Shown here piece by piece: positions 50,347 to 60,914 of a stretch of 64,000 bases of DNA. Origin of the DNA: Saprospiraceae bacterium (GTDB lineage: Bacteria > Bacteroidota > Bacteroidia > Chitinophagales > Saprospiraceae); assembly GCA_016715405.1 (NCBI GenBank), contig JADKAE010000013.1, positions 17,448-81,447 of the forward strand. The letters are read 5' to 3'. The notes under the pieces were generated by a model. That model saw only the letters and a list, made by a program, of their open reading frames with translations, searched no databases and was not told where the DNA came from. The position numbers and the translations under genes are program-made. Every line of letters starts with the position of its first letter. The first letter of the stretch is position 1.

Positions 50347-51037
50347 AACCTTTCGCTCCTGCGCGGATAATATACTTGTCGATATCTATGGCGATCGGCG
50401 AGTTGGGATATTCGCTTTTGATGCGCTCGTAAGATGCCTTTGCGTCGCTGAATTTGCCTTGTTTTTCCTGGAGCATGCCCAGTTTTTTCAGGTAATACGG
50501 CGTAATAGCTTCGTTGTCGGCAGCGCTAACAGCTTTCGAATAGTAGCTCAGTGCCTGGTCGAAATCGTTTTTCTCGGAGTAGGCATCGCCTAGGGCGCCG
50601 TTTTTCATAGCGGGCGTGACGTTGCCTTTGGCGTCATACGACTTCAGGTAGTCGATAGCAGCGTCGTATTGGCCGAGGTTGAGGTAGCATATACCTGCGT
50701 AATAGCTGGACAGGTTAGCGGCTTTAGTGCCTTTATAGTTGTCGATAATATCCAGGAAACCCGAATAGCCGCCGCCGGGGTTGGTGAGGGCCATCGCAAA
50801 AGAATCGCGCTCGAACTGCACTTCTGCCTGGAACATCTGTTCTTCGGCTTCCTGTTGACGGGGTTCGATGATAAAATGCTTGTAAGCCCAATATCCGCCG
50901 ACAACCAGCAAAAAAGCCCCGGCTACTCCCAGGATATATTTCTGGTTCCTCTCAAAGAAATTTTGCGCCTGATCTTTTACGTCGATCAGGTTGATCAGCG
51001 TTTCGTCCGATTTCTGATTTTTAATTCTCCTCGCCAT
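50345..51037 (-). CDS. Membrane-anchored tetratricopeptide repeat protein (YfgM-like)
   Basis: Intact, 230 residues from the ATG at 51037; an upstream ORF extension of 44 codons is unlike the family and was rejected. The order is a cytosolic N-terminus (about 35 residues), one membrane segment (YILGVAGAFLLVVGGYWAY) and a periplasmic TPR region with repeats such as YYAGICYLNLGQYDAAIDYL, KNDFDQALSYYSKAV and EKQGKFSDAKASYERI. It resembles YfgM-type proteins that assist envelope protein folding; the partner is not known here. It lies upstream of ribH, a pairing seen in other Bacteroidota. Confidence 0.85.
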   Translation of the reverse strand: MARRIKNQKSDETLINLIDVKDQAQNFFERNQKYILGVAGAFLLVVGGYWAYKHFIIEPRQQEAEEQMFQAEVQFERDSFAMALTNPGGGYSGFLDIIDNYKGTKAANLSSYYAGICYLNLGQYDAAIDYLKSYDAKGNVTPAMKNGALGDAYSEKNDFDQALSYYSKAVSAADNEAITPYYLKKLGMLQEKQGKFSDAKASYERIKSEYPNSPIAIDIDKYIIRAGAKG

Positions 51038-51156
51038 TTCGCAAGCAATTATGTGAATTTGCAGTTGTTGATAAGGTGCTTTAGGGGAAGCTTCCTCAAA
51101 AAGCGTGGCAAAAATAAGTAAAGTTTCGGTAGTAAGGCAGGATTTGGGAAAAAAAG

Positions 51157-51191
51157 GGTAGAGCCGCAATGCATTGCGGCTGTACTACCCA
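51157..51191. repeat. Perfect palindrome AGCCGCAATGCATTGCGGCT
   Basis: A 20 nt perfect palindrome (51162-51181) with near-matching flanks GGGTAG and CTACCC. It lies 13 nt after the pdhA stop on the minus strand. It could be a terminator hairpin or a dispersed REP-like element; no other copy is seen in the window. Confidence 0.6.
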
Positions 51192-51203
51192 GCCAAACCG
51201 TGA

Positions 51204-52232
51204 TCAATCCCGGATAAACGGATAATCGGCCTGTATGTAGTTATCCGTGAATAGCTCGGAGGCATCGGGATAGGGAGATGCTTCTGCAAAAGCTTCGGCC
51301 TCGTCGATCTCTTGTTTGATCATATCTTTGATGGCCTCAATCTCTTCTTTGGTGGCGATGTGATTTTTGAGAATGCGGGCTTCTTCCATTTTTACGGGGT
51401 CGCGTTCCTTATAGGATTCGACTTCTTCTTTCGGACGGTATTTGGCCGGGTCGGATACCGAGTGGCCTTTATAGCGGTAGGTATTGATTTCGAGGTAGAA
51501 GGGGCCTTTGCCCGAGCGCACATGCTCGGCGGCTTTCATCATGGCTTCGTAGACTTTCTCGGGGCTCATGCCGTCAACCTGCATGCTGGGCATATCGTAG
51601 GCGAGGCCTAATTTATGGAGGTGTAGAACGTTGCTGGTACGCGCCACGGAAGTGCCCATGGCGTAGCCGTTATTTTCACAAATATAAATTACGGGAAGCT
51701 TCCAGGTCATGGCCATGTTGAACGACTCGTGCAGGGCGCCCTGGCGTGCGGCGCCGTCGCCAAACATAGTCACACAGAGATTGTCGGTGCCCCGGTATTT
51801 TTCGGCAAAAGCGATGCCGGTGCCGATGGGTATCTGGGCGCCTACGATGCCGTTGCCGCCGAAGTATTTATGCTCGGAGGAGAAAAAGTGCATCGACCCG
51901 CCTTTGCCCTTCACTACGCCGGTGCTTTTGCCGAATAACTCGGCCATACATGCTTTGGTGGAGAGTCCACGGCCAATAGCCGTGCCGTGCTGTCGGTAGG
52001 CGGTCACTATGCAATCTTCGCGGCGAAGGACTGATTCGTTGCCCGCCGCGACGGCGTCTTGTCCGATATATACGTGACAAAAACCGCGTATTTTCTGCTG
52101 GCCGTAGGCCACCAGCGCGCGCTCTTCAAAGCGGCGGATTCGCAGCATCATCTCGTACCAATGCAGGTGGAGTTCTTTGCTGTAAACGGCTTTTTCTTTT
52201 TTGCCGCCGCCTTTATTTTTATCTGCTACCAT
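51204..52232 (-). CDS. pdhA: Pyruvate dehydrogenase E1 component, alpha subunit
   Basis: Intact, 342 residues from the ATG at 52232. It is the thiamine-diphosphate subunit that decarboxylates pyruvate in the pyruvate dehydrogenase complex. It shows the TPP-binding motif GDGAARQGALHESFNMAMTW then CENNGYAMGTSV, the acceptor loops GKGGSMHFFS and GNGIVGAQIPIGTG, and the phosphorylation-loop region YRYKGHSVSDPAKYR. The E1 beta and E2 genes are not adjacent. The gene is divergent from recF, with candidate promoters for both in the 170 nt between them. Confidence 0.95.
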   Translation of the reverse strand: MVADKNKGGGKKEKAVYSKELHLHWYEMMLRIRRFEERALVAYGQQKIRGFCHVYIGQDAVAAGNESVLRREDCIVTAYRQHGTAIGRGLSTKACMAELFGKSTGVVKGKGGSMHFFSSEHKYFGGNGIVGAQIPIGTGIAFAEKYRGTDNLCVTMFGDGAARQGALHESFNMAMTWKLPVIYICENNGYAMGTSVARTSNVLHLHKLGLAYDMPSMQVDGMSPEKVYEAMMKAAEHVRSGKGPFYLEINTYRYKGHSVSDPAKYRPKEEVESYKERDPVKMEEARILKNHIATKEEIEAIKDMIKQEIDEAEAFAEASPYPDASELFTDNYIQADYPFIRD

Positions 52233-52308
52233 GATCAATAGCTTTTGCTGATTCCTGGATAATAAGGTGTAACAACTTTTTGCGATGGGTGTTCAGATAT
52301 CGCCGGCG

Positions 52309-52339
52309 CAAATATACTTCCTGAAAAAGCGCCGTGCAA
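52309..52339 (-). promoter_or_regulatory. Candidate promoter of pdhA
   Basis: On the minus strand TTG (52337-52339) and, after 20 nt, TATATTTG (52309-52316): a full match to TTG / TAnnTTTG. The leader to the ATG at 52232 would be about 70 nt. Confidence 0.6.
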
Positions 52340-52347
52340 ATTTCTGG

Positions 52348-52380
52348 TTGGGTTATTACCGATTCTATTCTTTAGCTTTG
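52348..52380 (+). promoter_or_regulatory. Candidate promoter of recF
   Basis: TTG (52348-52350) and, after 22 nt, TAGCTTTG (52373-52380), about 20 nt before the GTG start at 52401. It is divergent to and just beside the pdhA promoter. Confidence 0.6.
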
Positions 52381-52400
52381 CGCAAAAGTAGTCATCGCCC

Positions 52401-53519
52401 GTGCATTTCGACCGCGTCATATTGACCGAATTTAAAAACTACCACTACCAGCAAATCGACTGCAATCCCCGGCTGAATTGCTTTGTGGGGCTCAACGGCA
52501 TGGGCAAGACCAACCTGCTCGACGCGATTTATTATTTGTGTATGGGCAAGAGTTATTTCGGACTCAACGACCAATACATCGCTTATCACGAATCGCCGTT
52601 TTTCCGGCTGGAGGGACACGGCGTGATCAACGGCCATTCCGAGAAAATCGTAGTAAAAGCCCCCCTCGGACAGCGCAAAACGATGGAACGCAACGACCTG
52701 CCCTACGAACGCCTGGGCGACCACGTAGGCTTGATTCCCGTGGTGTTTGCCGCCCCCGACGATATCCAGCTTATCCATGAAGGCAGCGAGGCGCGCCGCC
52801 GACTGCTCGACAATACGCTGTCGCAACTCGACCAACATTACCTGCAGTTGCTGCTGCGCTACAACCATCTGCTCAAACAGCGCAACGCCGCCCTCAAGCA
52901 ATTTGCCGATACGCATACGTTTAATCCAGCCCTTTTGGCTGTTTACGACGAACAACTCGTAGACCCCGCGCAGTATATTTATACGAGGCGCAGCGACTTC
53001 ATGGAGCGCTTTTTGCCGCTTTTGAAGGCTAACCATTATACCATCTCCGGCAAACGCGAGGAGGCCGATTGCCGTTATGAATCGCCCCTGCAACAGGCTT
53101 CGATGGCTGAACTGCTACACAAAAACCTGGATAAAGACCGCCTGCTCGGACGCACCACCGGCGGCATCCATCGCGACGATCTCCAGTTTATGCTCGAAGG
53201 TCAGCCTATCAAACGTTTTGCCTCCCAAGGACAAACCAAGTCATTTTTGCTGGCGCTCAAACTCGCACAATACGATTTGATGCGGGAAGAAAAAAATATG
53301 TCCCCTTTGTTATTGCTCGACGATATATTCGATAAATTGGACCAGGAAAGGGTGGAACACCTCATGCAACTGTTATTGGAAGGCCCCTACGGCCAGTTGT
53401 TTGTATCCGATACCCACCCCGACCGCATCGCGGCTATTGCCGCCCGCATGAGCGTCCCGTTTTTTAATTATTATATCGAAAAAGGAGTGGCCACTTTACA
53501 AAACGAACTCAACATATGA
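52401..53519 (+). CDS. recF: DNA replication and repair protein RecF
   Basis: Intact, 372 residues, GTG start (no upstream ATG fits and the N-terminus aligns with the RecF pattern FDRVILTEFKNY). SMC-like ATPase that loads RecA at single-strand gaps. Walker A GLNGMGKTNLLDAIYYL, signature-like region FASQGQTKSFLLALKLAQ, Walker B PLLLLDDIFDKLD, and the D-loop/His switch LFVSDTHPDR. The last codons overlap the next gene by 4 nt (ATGA), indicating translational coupling. Confidence 0.95.
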   Translation: MHFDRVILTEFKNYHYQQIDCNPRLNCFVGLNGMGKTNLLDAIYYLCMGKSYFGLNDQYIAYHESPFFRLEGHGVINGHSEKIVVKAPLGQRKTMERNDLPYERLGDHVGLIPVVFAAPDDIQLIHEGSEARRRLLDNTLSQLDQHYLQLLLRYNHLLKQRNAALKQFADTHTFNPALLAVYDEQLVDPAQYIYTRRSDFMERFLPLLKANHYTISGKREEADCRYESPLQQASMAELLHKNLDKDRLLGRTTGGIHRDDLQFMLEGQPIKRFASQGQTKSFLLALKLAQYDLMREEKNMSPLLLLDDIFDKLDQERVEHLMQLLLEGPYGQLFVSDTHPDRIAAIAARMSVPFFNYYIEKGVATLQNELNI

Positions 53520-53788
53520 CGATCAAAGAGGCATTGCAGGAATTGATAGAGGCTTACAAACTCAAGCCTAAGCTGCACCAGACCAATATTCGCAGTACCT
53601 GGGCGGAGTTGATGGGGCCGGCTATCACCAAGTACACCAGCGACGTGAAGATGGTGGGCAAAACCCTGCACATCACTATTGATTCGGCAGCCCTGCGGCA
53701 AGAGTTGTCCTATAGTCGCGAAAAGATCAAAAATCTACTCAACGAATCTCTCGGCGAGGAGTACATCCAGGAAGTGGTTGTTCGATGA
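53516..53788 (+). CDS. DUF721 / DciA-like protein
   Basis: Intact, 90 residues, starting at the ATGA overlap with recF. It matches the DUF721 domain: LHQTNIRSTWAELMGPAITK, VKMVGKTLHITIDSAALRQE then LSYSREKIKNLLNESLGEEY. Related DciA proteins load the replicative helicase in bacteria lacking DnaC. Direct neighbourhood with recF is common and supports a role in DNA replication, though activity of this short form is inferred. A GTTTAG repeat starts 6 nt after the stop. Confidence 0.88.
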   Translation: MTIKEALQELIEAYKLKPKLHQTNIRSTWAELMGPAITKYTSDVKMVGKTLHITIDSAALRQELSYSREKIKNLLNESLGEEYIQEVVVR

Positions 53789-53793
53789 AAAAG

Positions 53794-53943
53794 GTTTAGC
53801 GCCTTCGGCGGGTTTAGCGATTGGGTTTAGCGATTGGGTTTAGAAAACTAAACCCTAACGCTAAACTGCGCATGCACTAAACCCTATCGCTAAACTGCAA
53901 ATGCACTAAACCCAAACGCTAAACTGCGCATGCACTAAACTTC
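53794..53943. repeat. Large GTTTAGCG hairpin (family F4)
   Basis: The border GCCTTCGGC is followed by GGTTTAGCGATTGGGTTTAG units, a short loop (AAAA) and several inverted units (CTAAACCCTAACGCTAAACT) separated by GCGCATGCA. At 150 nt it is the longest copy. It ends 4 nt before rfbB. Confidence 0.8.
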
Positions 53944-53947
53944 ACCC

Positions 53948-55035
<1,088 letters not shown>

Positions 55036-57362
55036 CTCAGCGTGGATTCAGCGCCCTGGTTGAGGTTCACGTGGTTTTCTTCCAGGCCGTCATAACAGCC
55101 GCCTGTGCAGGGGTTGTAAATGATTTGATGGAGGTGATTGTTTCCCAGAAACCAATTGAAAGCGGTAGCCATTTTGTGCGAATAACTTTCCGCCTGAAAT
55201 ACGCCGTAAAACCTGCTCAGCGCCAGAATGGTGTAGGCGACATCAATGGGTTGCTCACCGTGTAACGCTGCTTCCTGTCCCTTATGCAGCCAACTTTTAT
55301 TGGAGATTACTTTTATCCCGCTTTTGTTAAAAGTAAGAGACAAAAGAAAATCGAATGACGTTTTGGCGATTTCCTTGTAGATAGGTTCGCCGGTATCCTG
55401 CCAGGCGCACAACATGGCTTCCGGTAATATGCTGTTGGCATAGGTCAGATAACTTTCATACCAATGCCAATCCGGCTCTGATTCGTGCCGGTACATCTGA
55501 ACCAACCTGTTGGCTAATATTTTGAGGAGCCTGGAATTTTCGGGTGATGTTATTCCAAGATTGAAATAATACAAACCTTTGATTACAAAAGCCATGGCGC
55601 GGGAGGAATGTATCATTTCTATGTGAGGCAATGCCCGCTGGAAGATTCCTTCTGCTGTCGAAACTAATTCTGCCGGCAATAAAGCGCGCTTTGAAATTAA
55701 ATATCCCAATGCCCATAAGGCCCTTCCATTGGCGTCAGCGAGGTTGGTGTCCTCATTTTGTGAAGTGAATATTTGTTTGCTGTCCACATAATTCAAAAAA
55801 TGGCCTTCGGGTTGTTGGCAATACTTTATAAAATCCAGATAAGTGCGGATGTAATTCACATCAGCTTCGTCACCTGACCATTCGTAGTGCATACATACGG
55901 CGATTAATGCCCGTGCATTATCGTCCAGCGTGTAACCGGAATCTATATCAGGCTGGTTGATTTTTGAAAACTGGATGATTCCGACCTCCGTGGTCATCTT
56001 TTTTATATGCTCCAGGTTGATGGCGGGGAGGCGGTATTGCAATGAAATTTTTTTGGATTGCGGTTCGATATCACGGATTATCTCCTGGTCTTTTTTTGTA
56101 GGTGCGCCCGCATAATTAGTCTGTCCGACTATTTTCTGTAGCAACAGGGCATGAGCAATGGCGGAGTTTTCCCAGGCAGTCGGAACTATTCGCTGCAAGG
56201 TGCTTGCGCTGAATGCTTTCTTAGCGGTTCATCGCTCATCAAGCGGTTTACGCCATTCGCCAGCTGTTCAGCGTTCTGAAAATCAATGATGATACCGGTA
56301 TCCTCGCGCAGCACCTCCCGCGCATGAGGGATAGGCGTAGAAATAATCGGGCAGCCGCAACTCATCGCATATGAAAAAGTGCCGCTCACCGCCTGGTTGG
56401 GGTCATTGGTAGTAAAGAGGTAAATATCAGTCAACTGCAAATACTCCAATAAATCATGCAAGGGAAGGTAACGGTTGATAAACTTCACATGCTGCTGGAG
56501 TGACAATTCTTCCACTTTTTCTTCCAGCATGGCACGGTATTTTTCCCCTTCCGATTTTACCACTCCGGGATGCGTTTTGCCAATGACAAGAAATACTACA
56601 TCGGGGTTGGTTTTGATGATGGCGGGCAAAGCTTCCAGCGTAGTTTGTATTCCTTTTCCGGAACCGAGAAGCCCAAAAGTGGAAAGGACTTTCCTGCCAG
56701 TTAATCCATATTTGTCTTTTAAGATCGTTTCACTTAAATGCGGCACTAAGTGTGTGCCATGTGGAATTACCGCAATTTTTTGTTGCGGTATGCCATAATC
56801 AATGCTTAATACTTTTGCCGCATGTTTTGTCATCACGACGATGGACGCACAGGCTGCCGCTATTCGCATTACATTTACTTTCAGCGATTCATTGGGCTGG
56901 GGCAACACGGTATGGAAAACGACAATGGCGGGTTTGGTTAGTTCATACAAAAATTGCAGGAAAGCATCTTCACCTGCCTGCTGAAAGAACCCAAATTCAT
57001 GCTGAACTAACACGAGATTGATGCGCTTGTCATTATTAATGGTGCCGGCTAATTCAGCGTATTTGGATGAGTCATTCGTGTCGAGACTATATTTCACTTC
57101 TTCCGGGTAAATAAAATTTGAATGTCCGGATTCCAGGGCGCAAACTTTTAAAGAGAATGAATGACTGAATTTGTTATCAAGCGCCATGAGTAAATCCTGT
57201 GAGTAAGTGGCGATGCCGCATTCCCTGGGAGGATAGGAGGTGAGGAATAATATTTCAGGCAACTTATCAGTAGGAAGTAGGGGCTCCTTATCAGCTCTCT
57301 TTTGGCGGTTGATTTCCTGCAATAACACATTATCTGAAATATCTCCAACGTTCATTACAACT

Positions 57363-58418
57363 TCATTTTTCATCATTTTGGGTATTAAGTAACAACTCCG
57401 CCAAAAGCGCAGACAGGCTCACAGAAGCACATGCTATACGCTCGTCGGCAGCGCCATAATAAATGTATAAGGTATCGTCAAATAAGGCTGTTCCCGTAGG
57501 GAAACACACGTTATTTACTTCGCCTTCTAATTCCCACTCAATCTCAGGTATAAACAAAGGGTATGGCAGCCGCGCTATTTCTTTCCAGGGGTTTTTCAAA
57601 TCCATTAGAGCAGCGCAGGCTGTATATACGTATCCTTTCGTAGTATCATACACGCCATGATAAATCAATAACCACCCGTGTGCTGTTTCTATCGGAGGGC
57701 ATCCGCCTCCGATGTAACTTACTTCGTGCTTGTACTTAGAAGAAAGAGCAATGTTTTCTTCCAGTTGAATAAAATAATTGCCCCAAAAATCTTTTGTCAA
57801 CTCTTCTAACCCGTTTACTGCAGCTATTTGTATGTCGGGCCTTACCCGATGAAGGAAATGTAGCTTGCCATTTATTCTTCTTGGAAAGAACATTACATTT
57901 TTATCCCATAATAACACTTTTTTATCAGCCTTCGTATACAGATGGTTGCGGTCATTGAAGCGGGAATATTTTTTATTGATGGCGCCTTTACAGGTTGCTA
58001 GATGCTTAAATGCATCATAGGTGAGCTGCGGCACGATGAGCCCTCGCTTTTCAAATTTCCTCAGATCTGTTGAAGTAGCCAGTGCCCCCAATGCATTTAC
58101 GCCATCATAGGCTGTATAAGTGAGGTAATACAAGTCGTCAATCTTTGTAATCCGGGGGTCTTCAATGCCATGCGATTCATAGGCAGATTGGGGAAAAAGT
58201 AAGGGTATCTCAAATCGCTCTTCTATGGTGAGGGGCCCTTTCAATTTGCAGTAGCCGATGCTGGAGTAATTGCCTTTGCTAACCGCCCTGTAAAAAAGAT
58301 GAACGGAGTCGCCCTCCCGAATTACCGCAGGATTTAAAACTCCTTCGTTTTCAAAACCAAAATTGGTTTTTCTCAGGATTACACCGTGTTTTGCTACTTC
58401 TATCAGCGGCTTTGACTT
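57363..58418 (-). CDS. GH130 family glycoside phosphorylase/hydrolase (start not found)
   Basis: About 350 residues. GH130 five-bladed propeller features: ENEGVLNPAVIREGDSVHLF, SYGHIEDP-type motif as YESHGIEDPRITKIDDLYYL, DKNVMFFPRRINGKLHFLHR, RPDIQIAAVNGLEEL, SYIGGGCPPIETAHGWLLIY and VCFPTGTALFDDTLYIYYGA. Family members act on beta-mannosides, by phosphorolysis or hydrolysis. The family sequence extends upstream of the first in-frame start (TTG at 58244) to Lys 58418, where a TAA (58419-58421) precedes it with no ATG, GTG or TTG. The true start is probably lost to an indel. It is coupled by a 14 nt overlap to the glycosyltransferase. Confidence 0.87.
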   Translation of the reverse strand, partial: KSKPLIEVAKHGVILRKTNFGFENEGVLNPAVIREGDSVHLFYRAVSKGNYSSIGYCKLKGPLTIEERFEIPLLFPQSAYESHGIEDPRITKIDDLYYLTYTAYDGVNALGALATSTDLRKFEKRGLIVPQLTYDAFKHLATCKGAINKKYSRFNDRNHLYTKADKKVLLWDKNVMFFPRRINGKLHFLHRVRPDIQIAAVNGLEELTKDFWGNYFIQLEENIALSSKYKHEVSYIGGGCPPIETAHGWLLIYHGVYDTTKGYVYTACAALMDLKNPWKEIARLPYPLFIPEIEWELEGEVNNVCFPTGTALFDDTLYIYYGAADERIACASVSLSALLAELLLNTQNDEK

Positions 58419-58665
58419 TTAGATACCCACTATTGGCTGGATGCTATGAAAAGATTTCCACCCTACAAAGGTACGTGCTTTCATGTCGGCAAACGTGACA
58501 CAATTCCAGCAGAGAGTTACATAATTCACACAATTCCGAAATTGTGGCGGGCATCCAAACCAGAAACCCTGGCAGGCTAAGAACAACGGAAAGTAGTTTA
58601 TAAAGGCCCTTTTTTGTGATGTAAAAAAAAAGTAGCATTTTTAATACCCATAAAAGCCTTGGCAC

Positions 58666-60875
58666 ATGAAAAATCACCTGACACCCTTACTGGTCTTAAT
58701 GGCCATTCACCCGGTATTAGCGCAAAACGGAGGAGACAACAGGTCTAATTTTCAACTACAAATCCGGCAAACTACCGAAACCATACAAATTGACGGCGAC
58801 CCGGGCGAGCAAAGCTGGCAGACGGCGGAAGCTACCGATACTTTCTGGCTCAACGCGCCCCGCGATGAGGTCAAAGCCACCCGCATGACGACAGTAAAAA
58901 TGCTGTACGACGATAAAAACCTGTATATCAGCGCCGTACTTTATGGCGAAAACGATTTCGTCATTCAAACCCTAAAACGCGACGCCGACTTTGAATCGAG
59001 TGATGCCTTTGGCGTAATTATCGACCCGGTGGGGCAAAAGTCGGTCGGCTATGCTTTTGGCGTAAATGTGGGCGGCGCTCAAGCCGATGCCCTGGTATCG
59101 GCGGCACAAGGCGTATTTGTAGAATCCACTGATGGCTCCTGGGATGCGCGCTGGTATGCTGCGGTGCGCCAAAGAGCAGATGGATGGTCCCTGGAAATGG
59201 CTATTCCTTTCAAGAGCTTGCGGTTTAAGGCCGGACAAACCACCTGGGGCATCAACTTCTGGCGCGTAGATCGCCAGCATAATGAAAGTCATGTTTGGGC
59301 TAAGGTGCCCGTGCAATTCGACCCGCTTGATTTGGGGTTTACCGGCACGCTGGTTTGGGAGCAGGCGCCTGATCGCGTGGGAGGCAATGTCTCGTTGACG
59401 CCCTACGCCCTGACTTCATTCACCAAGGATTATACCCGAAAAACCGATGATAGCGATTTTGACTTCGGAGGAGAGGCAAAGGTGGGCCTCACGCCCACAC
59501 TCAACCTTGATTTGACCGTCAATCCCGATTTTTCTCACGTCGAAGTCGACCAGCAGGTGACCAACCTGAGCAGGTTTAATATCTTTTTTCCCGAACGACG
59601 ACAATTTTTTCTCGAAAACGCTGACATCTATACCAATTTTGCGGCCTTCCCCGATGCGCCGTTTTTCTCCCGGCGCATCGGTCTCGACCCGGCCGGACAA
59701 AAGTCCCCATTTTGTACGGCGCCAGGGTGAGCGGTAATGTCGACCAGAACTGGAGAATGGGGGTGTTGAATATGCACACAATGGGCGATTCGCTGCGCCC
59801 CGCCCAGAATTATACGGCCGCAGCTATCCATAGGCGAGTGTTAAAGCGGTCTACGGTGCGGGCGCTGCTGCTCAACCGCCAGGCTTTCCACGACGGCGAC
59901 CTGATCAGCGATGATTACGGCAGAAATGCTTCGCTGGAATTCGAATATTTGTCGGACGACGGCCGCTGGCGCGGAAAAGCGAGTTATAATCAATCGTTTA
60001 AATTCAGAGATTCGGGAAACGGCAGGTTCCTCATCGGAGCTTTCGGCTACAATGGCCGTCAGTTTCAGACCAACTGGGAATTCCAGCACATGGGCGACGA
60101 TTTCACCGCCGATATGGGTTTTATCAGCAGACTTTATCACTACGATCCCGGCAATGACCGGCTCGTGCCGGAAGGATATTCCTCCATTGCCAATCTGACG
60201 GATTATTCTATTTACCCAAAAAATAAAAAAATCGTACAACACTGGTTTGGTATGGAAAATTACGGCTGGTGGGTGCGCGGCGGTTTACTCAACGAATGGT
60301 ATACCCGGCTGCGCTATTTTATGTTTTTTAAAAATACCAGCCAGTTGCGCTTTCGATTAAATAATAATTATGTGCACCTCCTGTATCCATTTTATCTTAC
60401 CGAAGGCGCTCCGCTTCCAGCCACTGCCTATAATTTCAGTGAATTTAATATTGAATTAAATACAGACTTGCGAAAGAAAGTTAATCTGGAGTTTTTTGGT
60501 GTGTACGGCTCGTTTTATAATGGGAAAAAAGCAACAGTGAGCGCTTCTTTGAATTACAGGGCCCAACCCTGGGGCAATGTGGCGCTGAGTTTCGAATTTA
60601 ATGACATCAGACTTCCCGAACCTTACGGCAACGCCCAATTGTGGCTGATCAATCCCCGGTTGGAAATTAATTTTTCTGAAAAAATATTCTGGACTACTTT
60701 TTTTCAATACAATACGCAAGCCAATAATTTTAATATTAATAGCCGCCTGCAATGGCGCTATCGCCCTATGAGCGACCTGTTTTTGGTGTACACCGATAAT
60801 TACCAGACGGAGGGAATGTTTGGACCGAAAAACCGGGCGGTGGTGCTGAAGCTTAATTATTTTTTCCAAATTTAA
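58666..60875 (+). CDS. DUF5916 protein with CBM9-like N-terminal domain (one frameshift)
   Basis: About 735 residues. Signal peptide MKNHLTPLLVLMAIHPVLAQ. Residues about 35-220 form a family 9 carbohydrate-binding-like domain (QIDGDPGEQSWQTAEATDTF, VKMLYDDKNLYISAVLYG, WDARWYAAVRQRADGWSLEM then AIPFKSLRF). The rest is the DUF5916 barrel-like region (LDLTVNPDFSHVEVDQQVTN, NIFFPERRQFFLENADIY, FFSRRIGL). A lost A near 59705 moves it to a second frame that continues GARVSGNVDQNWRMGVLNMH and ends FFQI. Such proteins are presumed outer-membrane associated and are common in Bacteroidota; function unknown. The 244 nt before the start shows no clear gene. Confidence 0.88.
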
Positions 60876-60914
60876 TCGCCCCCTCGCCAAGTCTCCCCCT
60901 CGCCCCCTCGCCCT
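60874..60914. repeat. CGCCCCCT tandem units (family F3)
   Basis: TCGCCCCCTCGCCAAGTCTC then CCCCTCGCCCCCTCGCCCT fill the 37 nt between the convergent stops of the DUF5916 and copper ATPase genes. One-armed copy of the family at 9003-9087. Confidence 0.6.

Noticed and set aside
53794..53943. CRISPR array
   Set aside because: The GTTTAG and GCTGAT tracts are periodic but units are 7-20 nt with no spacers of regular length, arms are inverted, and no cas genes occur.
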